Source of the DNA: Gammaproteobacteria bacterium
Lineage (GTDB): Bacteria > Pseudomonadota > Gammaproteobacteria > Pseudomonadales > Azotimanducaceae_A
Direction: 5' to 3'
DNA: 12,187 nt
Assembly: GCA_028819775.1 (NCBI GenBank)
Contig: JAPPKV010000435.1
Coordinates: 1-12,187 of the forward strand
Below are positions 6,914 to 12,187 of this stretch, piece after piece. Under the pieces are notes generated by a model. The model worked only from the letters and a program-made list of their open reading frames with translations, was not told the origin of the DNA and made no database searches. Position 1 is the stretch's first letter. Every line of letters starts with the position of its first letter. The position numbers were made by a program, and so were the translations under genes.

Positions 6914-8178
6914 CGAACCGAATAGAACGAGTCTGCGTGCTCGGTCTCGGCTACGTCGGGCTACCCACCGCAGCGGCTCTGGCGGCGAAGGGCGTCGATG
7001 TGGTCGGTGTAGATACGGATCCCGACCGGGTCAGGCAAGTCAATGCCGGTGTGGTGCCGATCAGCGAGCCCGACTTAGGTGCCCTGGTTCGGAGCGTGAC
7101 CAGTAGCGGGCGACTGCGAGCCACCGTCGAGGTGTGTGCAGCCGACGTGTTCGTCATTGCCGTGCCAACGCCATTGACCAGAGACCGCGAGCCGGAGCTA
7201 AGGCACCTTCGACAGGCGACGAACACCATCGCCCCGGTTCTCGAGCCGGGCAATCTGGTGGTGCTTGAGTCGACATCCCCACTGGGAACCACGGAGGCGT
7301 TGTGTCGGGAGTTGGCTGCACTTCGTGCCGATTTATCGTTCCCGCACATGGCGGGGGAGAGCAGCGACATCCGCGTTGCCTACAGTCCGGAACGGGTGCT
7401 CCCTGGACAGATCCTTGCGGAACTGGTCAACAATGAGAGAGTCGTGGGTGGCATCACTCGAGCCTGTACGCAGGCTGCCATCGCACTCTACCGGAGGTTC
7501 GTCAGCGGAAGCTGCTTCGCCACGACGGCCCGCACCGCCGAACTCGTCAAGCTCGTGGAGAACGCCCATCGCGACGTCAACATCGCTTTCGCGAACGAGG
7601 TGTCGCTCGTGTGCAATGTCCACCACGTGAATCCCTGGGAAGTCATCGAGTTGGCGAACCGCCATCCCCGGGTCGATGTATTGCAACCGGGACCGGGCGT
7701 CGGCGGGCATTGCATTCCCATCGATCCCTGGTTTCTGGTCAACGCGGCGCGGGACTCGACGACCTTGGTTCGAGCGGCCAGAGCGGTGAACGACGGCATG
7801 CCGCAGCATGTAGTCAAGCGGGTGCTCGAATCCTGCGCCGACAAGCTGAATGCAACCGTCGGTTGTCTGGGGCTCGCGTACAAGGCGAATGTGGGCGATC
7901 TGAGAGAAAGCCCCGCCGTGGAAGTGGTGCGGGAACTGGGCCGAAGTTCCGTCGGTCGGGGAGGTCGGATAGTGGTCGTCGAACCGTACATCGATGTGCT
8001 ACCACCGTCGTTGGCGGGCCAGGATCGCGTCGAGCTCGTGAGTCTCGGGGACGCGATTTCGACAGCGGATGTTGTCGTGTTGCTCACCGACCACGACGAA
8101 TTTCTCACGGTCGACCACGCCGTCTTGGCGACGAAGGCGGTTGTCGATGTACGGGGGGCGTGGCGTCTGGGGCCATGA
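6910..8178 (+). CDS. wecC: UDP-N-acetyl-D-mannosamine dehydrogenase
   Basis: This NAD-dependent enzyme oxidises UDP-ManNAc twice to UDP-ManNAcA, a charged sugar donor used in enterobacterial common antigen, capsules and O-antigens. The 422-residue length matches E. coli WecC (420). The NAD-binding motif is LGLGYVGLPTA (11-21). The central domain has YSPERVLPG (159-166), ELVKLVENAHRDVNIAFANE (211-230, catalytic K214), and GPGVGGHCIPIDPWF (261-275) with the catalytic cysteine C268. The C-terminal UDP-binding domain has LGLAYKANVGDLRESPA and ends in VVLLTDHDEF and VDVRGAWR. PHMAG and IPIDPWF favour ManNAc rather than glucose as substrate, and the adjacent wecB agrees. The start GTG 6910 overlaps the wecB stop (GTGA). 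This is the last gene of the operon. Confidence 0.95.
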   Translation: MTNRIERVCVLGLGYVGLPTAAALAAKGVDVVGVDTDPDRVRQVNAGVVPISEPDLGALVRSVTSSGRLRATVEVCAADVFVIAVPTPLTRDREPELRHLRQATNTIAPVLEPGNLVVLESTSPLGTTEALCRELAALRADLSFPHMAGESSDIRVAYSPERVLPGQILAELVNNERVVGGITRACTQAAIALYRRFVSGSCFATTARTAELVKLVENAHRDVNIAFANEVSLVCNVHHVNPWEVIELANRHPRVDVLQPGPGVGGHCIPIDPWFLVNAARDSTTLVRAARAVNDGMPQHVVKRVLESCADKLNATVGCLGLAYKANVGDLRESPAVEVVRELGRSSVGRGGRIVVVEPYIDVLPPSLAGQDRVELVSLGDAISTADVVVLLTDHDEFLTVDHAVLATKAVVDVRGAWRLGP

Positions 8179-8201
8179 CCCCCAAGACGAGGGAATGCGG
8201 G

Positions 8202-8222
8202 ACCGGACGGAGCCCGTCCGGT
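8202..8222 (+). terminator. Perfect 9-bp hairpin after the polysaccharide operon (terminator-like, no U-tract)
   Basis: The arms 8202-8210 (ACCGGACGG) and 8214-8222 (CCGTCCGGT) are exact inverse complements around a 3-base loop, 23 bases after the wecC stop. There is no T-run after it, so it is not a textbook intrinsic terminator. It could slow polymerase, protect the mRNA 3' end or work with Rho. It is flanked by an 11-base direct repeat (8182-8192 and 8228-8238). Confidence 0.4.
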
Positions 8223-8329
8223 ACACGCCAAGACGAGGACACTCGCGTTTTGGCGACGCTGGCCCCCGATTGCGGTCTACGCCAACTGGTGGTTCTCTAG
8301 AATGACCACACCCAAGTCCGGAGTCCACG

Positions 8330-9166
8330 ATGTCCGCTGATGTCCTGCTGATCGAGAGGCACGAACACGTCGCCGTTCTCACTCTGAACCGTCCGGCCAA
8401 GCTCAACGCGCTGGACGCCGAATTGCGAGACGCGATGCTCGACGCCGTGGCAAGCGTGCAGTCCGACGACGGCATTCGTGCGGTGGTTTTGACCGGAGCG
8501 GGTAGAGGCTTCTGTTCCGGTGCCGATCTGACCAGCGGTGGCCGCGGCGAGCGGAGACGGCCGACTCAGAACGACCACCTGGACGACCTCGGCTGGGTTG
8601 GCCGCCAGGCCCTCGCGGTCTATGGTCTCGACAAACCCGTCGTCGCCGCAGTCAACGGCGTTGCGGCGGGCGCGGGCATGAGCCTCTCCCTGGCGTGCGA
8701 CCTGCGCGTTGGATCGGAGAAATCCCGCTTCAAGACCGTATTCATCGAGCGAAACCTGTCTCCCGACTCCGGCATGAGTTTCTTCCTGCCGCGCATCGTC
8801 GGCTATTCGCGGGCTGCGGATCTGATCTACACGAGCCGGGCCGTTGAGGCCGAGGAAGCACACCGCATCGGCCTCCTCGACCGGTTCGTGGACCACGACG
8901 AACTCTTGCAAAGGGCCATTGAACTGGCGACGCAAATGACCGAGTGGCCCCCGCTTGCGCTCCGTGTTTCGAAGCGCGTACTTCAGCACAACATGGAGTG
9001 CGATCTTGGCGCCGCGCTACGGGGGCCGATCGCACTGCGCATTCGCCGGAACGAATTGGAACTGGGGAAGCAGAAGCACGCGGCAGCGGGCGAAGTCGGG
9101 GTCCTGCGCGACGTGGTCGACAATTTGGGTCGAGGCGCGCCTGATGTACGGCCTGTCAACGGATGA
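8330..9166 (+). CDS. Enoyl-CoA hydratase/isomerase family protein (PaaG-like crotonase)
   Basis: This 278-residue crotonase-fold enzyme acts on acyl-CoA thioesters. Family features are VAVLTLNRPAKLNALDAEL (14-32), the first oxyanion-hole segment GFCSGADL (60-67) and the second, NGVAAGAGMSLSLACDLRVG (109-128). At the catalytic positions, the first glutamate of classical hydratases is replaced by Phe138 (FKTVF) while Asp146 is kept in LSPDSG. This is the pattern of PaaG-type isomerases (2,3-dehydroadipyl-CoA/epoxide isomerases), which use a single Asp. Isomerase or another crotonase reaction is therefore more likely than plain hydration; the substrate is unknown. GGAG at 8320-8323 lies 6 bases before ATG 8330. 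The tail after about residue 255 (VLRDVVDNLGRGAPDVRPVNG) lacks the usual FxEKRxPxF ending and lies where the following regulator remnant begins, so the original C-terminus may have been replaced. Confidence 0.88.
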   Translation: MSADVLLIERHEHVAVLTLNRPAKLNALDAELRDAMLDAVASVQSDDGIRAVVLTGAGRGFCSGADLTSGGRGERRRPTQNDHLDDLGWVGRQALAVYGLDKPVVAAVNGVAAGAGMSLSLACDLRVGSEKSRFKTVFIERNLSPDSGMSFFLPRIVGYSRAADLIYTSRAVEAEEAHRIGLLDRFVDHDELLQRAIELATQMTEWPPLALRVSKRVLQHNMECDLGAALRGPIALRIRRNELELGKQKHAAAGEVGVLRDVVDNLGRGAPDVRPVNG

Positions 9167-11044
9167 CCGGGATTTCGTCCTCGATATGGGGCTCTGCCAG
9201 TGGGTCGACGCCGAACTGCTCGACGAAATCGTGGAACGGAGCGACTCCCTTCGTCGGATCGAGGCGATCCCGATGCTCGTCGGTCTGCTTGAGCCCGTCA
9301 GCCATGGCGATGCGGCGGCTTGGCGGTTGCACCCGCTGATTCGAGAGCACTGCACGAAACAGCGCTTTCGCAAAACGCCGGATCGGTATCGCTTGGTCAA
9401 TCGCCGAATTGCCGTGGCATTGTCGCGCCGGGGCGAAACGGTGGCAGCGATGGGTCACGCGACCGAGGCTGGCGATGCCGCGTTGGTCGGCCACATCCTC
9501 ATCGGTGCCGGGGGACTCAGGCTGTGGCTCCGAGAAGGACTGGCGGTGTTGGAGGCTGCTGATCGGTATCTGACTGCCGGCATGACGGCGCGCGAACCGC
9601 GGCTGGCGCTCGTGCACTGCGCCGTGCTTGCACTTACGGGGCATGTCGCCGAGGCGCGAAGCCTTACGGGACGACTGGCCCGCTTGAGTTCCTAGAGGAC
9701 GCACGGAGCGAGGAACTGGAGTTCCGGATCGACCACACCATCGTTCGGGGGCTGCTTGTCGTCTACGGCTGCGAAGGGATTGGCGAACGGGCGCGGGACA
9801 CATTCGTCAATGTCCGGGTTGCCGCCGAGACGAAGGACCTCGATGGGCTAGTGCGGGGGGCGGCCGCGTATGGCATGTGCCTTGCGCACGGCTTGAACGC
9901 GGAATTCGATGCCGCGTTGAAGCACGCGGCGCTAGCGCGGGCACAACTAGGGCGCCGCTCGTCGTACTTCACGATGCACATTGATCTTCAGACCGGATTG
10001 ATCGCCATGGCGCAGGGGCGTGTCGCCGAGGCGGATCGCTGTTATGCCCGCGCGCAGCGGGTCGCAAGGACGCAATTCCTTCGTGACCCATCGGCCGTCG
10101 CGCACGCCGATGTGCTGGCTAAGGAACTTGAGCTCGAACGGCACCGCACTGGACAGGTCGGCGCGGCGCTTCAAACGGCGAAAGGGCTTGGCGGCTACAG
10201 TACGCCGTACTTTGCCTATGCGGCGGCGAGCGGCTTGGTTGCCGAGTTGTCGCTGTCCATTGGCGGCGTAGAGTCTGCCTTGGCAGCGCTCGATGAGATC
10301 AGGGAGCACGCGTACGGCGAGCATTTGCCGGCCCTGTCGAGGTGCTTGGCCGCACTGCGCGTGGGGACGCTGGCCGGTGCGGGCGACGTTGGCGAGGCCG
10401 AGCGGACATGGCTTCTCGCCGAGCTTCCCGAAAATCAGGACGGTTGTCTCGACCTGACGAGCCAATCGTGGCGGGAGATGGAGGCGCTCTCGTGTGCTCG
10501 GCTACGGCTGTTCGTTGCCCGGGAAGAATACGACGAGGCAAGGGACTTCGCCGCTGCGGTCACGTCGGTGGCGACCCAACGCGGACTCAGGCGAACCTGG
10601 ATGCGGGTGACTGCGCAACAAATGGACCTCGAGCATCGCGCGGGCCAGATGAAGGCAGCGCTCGCCTGTCTCGAGGAGTTTCTGGGCGTGTTCCGGGAGA
10701 CGGACTACTTGCGACCGCTGGTTCGCGAGAGCGAGTCCAGCGTTGCGGTGCTGACAAGCTACCTCGATTCGGAATCCGCAGGCGATTCCCAGGCTTTGGC
10801 GAAGACGCTGCTCGATGCCGTCGGTCGCAGCGACGGGCGACTCAACGGCCCACCCGATTTGACCCCGCGCGAGGCAGAGATCCTGGTTCGCTTGGCGGAG
10901 TACCGGGATAGGGAAATCGCCGATGCCCTCGGTCTCACACGATCGGGCGTTCGCTACCACGTGACGAACATCCTCGCCAAACTCAGCGCCCGCAGTCGCA
11001 TGGACGCCGTGCATCGCGCACGGCGCTTGGGTCTGCTGCCGTAG
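9144..11044 (+). pseudogene. MalT-like LuxR-family transcriptional regulator: 5'-truncated and frameshifted
   Basis: This stretch encodes two consecutive parts of one large MalT-like regulator in different frames. Part 1 (frame of 9144, stop TAG 9693-9695) has DDRDFVLDMGLCQWVDAELL, SDSLRRIEAIPMLVGLLEP, WRLHPLIREHC and RRGETVAAMGHATEAGDA, which is the winged/linker region that normally follows the N-terminal ATPase domain. Part 2 (open in the other frame from about 9683 to 11044) reads IDHTIVRGLLVVYGCEGIG, TPR-like helical repeats for about 330 residues, and a C-terminal LuxR helix-turn-helix: PPDLTPREAEILVRLAEY, DREIADALGLTRSGVRYHV, NILAKLSARSRMDAV. Family members are typically about 800-900 residues with a P-loop ATPase first; that domain is absent here. 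The frame change near 9670-9695 has no obvious recoding signal and part 2 has no good start before GTG 9851, so decay by deletion plus a frameshift is the simplest reading. A reinitiated, partly functional protein cannot be excluded. Confidence 0.8.
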
Positions 11045-11061
11045 AGGCCGGGTTTTCCACC

Positions 11062-11120
11062 CGCACCCTGTCCGCCGGGCCGCTGACGGGCTAGATCATT
11101 AGCCGGCCTAAAGCATGTAG
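11062..11120 (+). repeat. Diverged partial copy of the ssrA 3' half (tmRNA fragment)
   Basis: These 59 bases match 11519-11576 inside the downstream tmRNA gene in the same orientation, with five substitutions and one inserted A. The shared part runs from CGCACCCTGTCCGCCGGG to GCATGTAG, which covers the last pseudoknot and the start of the conserved helix strand (CTAAGCATGTAG). The tRNA-like end (T arm, acceptor, CCA) and the tag region are missing. In the gene, CTGTC (11525-11529) can pair with GACGG (11559-11563). In the fragment the partner is GCCGG, which breaks one pair, suggesting decay rather than function. It begins 17 bases after the regulator remnant ends. Confidence 0.75.
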
Positions 11121-11219
11121 CGAGAGGCGCAGCTCGAAGCACTGCTACGCCAGCCCTAGGCGCGGGCGACAGCCCCGCGACCGGCGAGGCCCCGGCGGCC
11201 TTCTTCATACCGCTGCAAG

Positions 11220-11228
11220 TGCTACACT
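11220..11228 (+). promoter_or_regulatory. Candidate extended -10 promoter of ssrA
   Basis: TGCTACACT gives a TGn extension plus TACACT (four of six consensus bases). A recognisable -35 is lacking (TTCTTC at 11201-11206 is poor). Start of transcription near 11235 would leave a 5' leader of about 40 bases to be removed when the mature tmRNA end at 11273 is made. Confidence 0.35.
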
Positions 11229-11272
11229 CTCCCGCCCAGTGTCCTAGGAGCAACTCTTCGACACCGCCGCAT

Positions 11273-11629
11273 GGGGGCGACTAGGTTTCGACGGCGGTTG
11301 CGAAGTCATCAGGTGCATGCCGAGAGGGTAGTGACTCTCGTAAAACAATCACTGCAACTAGAAATAGTTGCCAACGACGAAAACTACGCACTAGCAGCCT
11401 AAGCTGCTTACCTCGATGAATCGGCGCCCGTGACGGCGATTCGAGGGCAAAAGTCCACGGGATAGCGGCGGTCCGCGCCTCGGAGACAACCGCGAAACTT
11501 GAACGAGGCTCGCCCTCACGCACCCTGTCCGCCGGGTCGCCAACGGGCTAGATCAATAGACGGCCTAAGCATGTAGAGCCGATGACGGAGAACCGTCGGA
11601 CGCGGGTTCGACTCCCGCCGCCTCCACCA
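11273..11629 (+). ncRNA. ssrA: Transfer-messenger RNA (tmRNA, one-piece)
   Basis: This is the 357-base tmRNA gene, which with SmpB rescues stalled ribosomes and tags incomplete proteins for proteolysis. The 5' end GGGGGCG (11273-11279) pairs with CGCCTCC (11619-11625) to form the alanine-type acceptor stem, and ACTAGGTTTCGACGG follows as the conserved 5' tRNA-like region. The 3' part has CTAAGCATGTAG, GGACGCGGGTTCGACTCCCG (T arm) and an encoded CCA at 11627-11629. The tag frame starts at GCC 11370 and reads ANDENYALAA then TAA, the same encoded tag as in E. coli. Length and one-piece form fit gammaproteobacteria; there is no sign of the permuted two-piece form. No strong intrinsic terminator follows, only an AT-rich run. 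Confidence 0.98.
11370..11402 (+). other. tmRNA proteolysis-tag reading frame (ANDENYALAA, stop TAA)
   Basis: The resume codon is GCC at 11370-11372, followed by AAC GAC GAA AAC TAC GCA CTA GCA GCC and TAA at 11400-11402. The preceding TAGTTG matches the conserved region that sets the resume frame. The YALAA ending is the signal read by ClpXP and related proteases. Confidence 0.95.
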
Positions 11630-11906
11630 CTAATTTCCTGCAAATTATTGATTTTTAACTAAAATTATCTTTATTCGAAGATTGGTTATCAGTAAAGTGA
11701 TCAGTTTTCGGGATGAGGCGTGGAGGTTGGCGATGTGCAGGATCGCAATGGGCACAAGCGGCTGGACCACCCCAACAGCGACGCGGACGCGGCTGCATTG
11801 ACCCAACGGCCGGTGGCCAACGTTGGCCTGGGCGCGGAACGCGAACTGAACGCGCGCATTGGGCTGACGCCGGCGTTGATGGGACTTTGGTGTTTGGGAC
11901 ACGCCA
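11630..11906. other. AT-rich segment and unassigned DNA downstream of ssrA
   Basis: The first 80 or so bases (about 11630-11710) are strikingly AT-rich against GC-rich surroundings, which suggests foreign DNA or an old integration junction. The rest (11711-11906) returns to high GC and has short open frames on both strands, none of which gives a protein I can recognise. No direct repeat of the ssrA 3' end was seen within the window. Confidence 0.55.
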
Positions 11907-12149
11907 ATGATGATCGGCTACGCGCACGTGTCCGAGGACCAGAAGCTCGACCTGCAGTGGGGAGGCCCTGCTGGCGACAGGCTTGAGCGTATCTTCGAGG
12001 ACACGGCAAACGGTCCCCGGCGAGCGTCTCGCCCTGCGCTGGCGCAGCTTCGCGCGGGCGATACGCTAGTGGTGTGGCGGCTCGACGGGCGGGCCGGAGA
12101 ATCGAGGAAGCCCCCTGCGAGCGTCTGTCGACGGAGCATATTCCAATAA
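11907..12149 (+). pseudogene. Decayed serine recombinase (resolvase/invertase family) N-terminal remnant
   Basis: From ATG 11907 the frame reads MMIGYAHVSEDQKLDLQ, then RIFEDTANGP, RPALAQLRAGDTLVVWRLDG and ends after 80 codons. This follows the catalytic domain of resolvases and invertases: IGYARVSTxxQ-LDLQ, IFED-SG, RP-L, L--GDTLVVWRLDRLGRS. The nucleophile serine (S9) is kept, but the neighbouring catalytic arginine is changed to His (YAHVS). The spacing before LRAGD is several residues short, and the LDRLGRS arginine motif is lost where the frame diverges into GRAGESRKPP. The C-terminal helix-turn-helix DNA-binding domain is absent. It is therefore very likely inactive. Its place just downstream of ssrA, a common integration target, suggests a leftover of a mobile element. 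GC-rich neighbours and the AT-rich stretch before it support an old insertion. Confidence 0.7.
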
Positions 12150-12187
12150 GAAAGTGAGCCTATCCGCGCGGCTTTCGTGGCGGGGAT

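Larger units (their letters stand above)
11045..11272. other. Intergenic region before ssrA containing a tmRNA fragment and promoter
   Basis: This region of about 230 bases holds three things: a partial copy of the tmRNA 3' half (11062-11120), a GC-rich hairpin (11161-11166 pairing with 11174-11179, 7-base loop, no T-run), and a candidate ssrA promoter (11220-11228). No protein-coding sequence or tRNA was recognised. Confidence 0.6.

Noticed and set aside
8175..8300. 41-codon ORF starting in an ATGA overlap at the end of wecC
   Set aside because: It spans the hairpin and direct repeats, ends before the crotonase gene without coupling to it, and the sequence shows no recognisable domain; it is probably chance in GC-rich DNA.
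9851..11044. An intact 397-residue LuxR regulator starting at GTG 9851
   Set aside because: Family-like sequence (IDHTIVRGLLVVYGCE) continues in the same frame upstream of 9851, and there is no convincing ribosome-binding site, so this is the downstream part of a broken gene.
11161..11179. Hairpin CGCGGG/CCCGCG as the terminator of the regulator remnant
   Set aside because: The 6-bp stem has a 7-base loop and no following T-run, and it lies among several GC-rich self-complementary pieces; too weak to list as a terminator.
11590..11629. Separate tRNA gene at the end of ssrA
   Set aside because: The T arm, acceptor strand and CCA belong to the tmRNA: the 5' acceptor strand is at 11273-11279, and no anticodon arm is present.
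11645..11902. Leftward 85-codon frame over the AT-rich segment downstream of ssrA
   Set aside because: Composition changes abruptly along the frame, with no recognisable motif or ribosome-binding site; not supported as a gene.
1..12187. CRISPR arrays, toxin-antitoxin pairs or defence islands
   Set aside because: No regularly spaced repeats and no recognisable defence or toxin domains were seen on either strand.

Overview
The window is GC-rich and very densely coded. It most resembles a gammaproteobacterial chromosome. The evidence is the gene order nrdR-ribD-nusB-thiL-pgpA on the left, which is a classic gammaproteobacterial arrangement, and a one-piece tmRNA encoding the tag ANDENYALAA, the same as in Escherichia coli. 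The species cannot be named from this sequence. Several families, notably the large MalT-like LuxR regulator, suggest an environmental or uncultured lineage, but that is inference.

Layout. (1) Positions 1-3317, + strand: a housekeeping run made of the nrdR tail, ribD, nusB, thiL and pgpA, tightly packed. The riboflavin genes ribE, ribBA and ribH that usually lie between ribD and nusB are absent here. (2) Positions 3343-3899, - strand: a two-gene unit of a small unrecognised protein followed by xseB, convergent with pgpA. (3) Positions 4197-8178, + strand: a coupled four-gene operon for surface polysaccharide. It has an ABC-2 permease (Wzm-like), a short Wzt-like ATPase, UDP-GlcNAc 2-epimerase (WecB) and UDP-ManNAc dehydrogenase (WecC). 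The enzymes turn UDP-GlcNAc into UDP-ManNAcA, and the transporter would export a lipid-linked glycan. No glycosyltransferase is present in the window. (4) Positions 8330-9166: a PaaG-like crotonase. (5) Positions 9144-11044: the remains of a MalT-like LuxR regulator that has lost its N-terminal ATPase domain and carries an internal frameshift. (6) Positions 11273-11629: ssrA (tmRNA), preceded by a diverged partial copy of its own 3' half and followed by an AT-rich stretch and a decayed serine recombinase, as expected of an old integration site.

I did not find a clearly new defence or mobile system. The most unusual parts are the partial tmRNA duplication at 11062-11120, the broken regulator abutting the crotonase gene, the Wzt-like ATPase with Gln in place of the H-loop His, and a 14-codon mini-ORF that bridges wzt and wecB.
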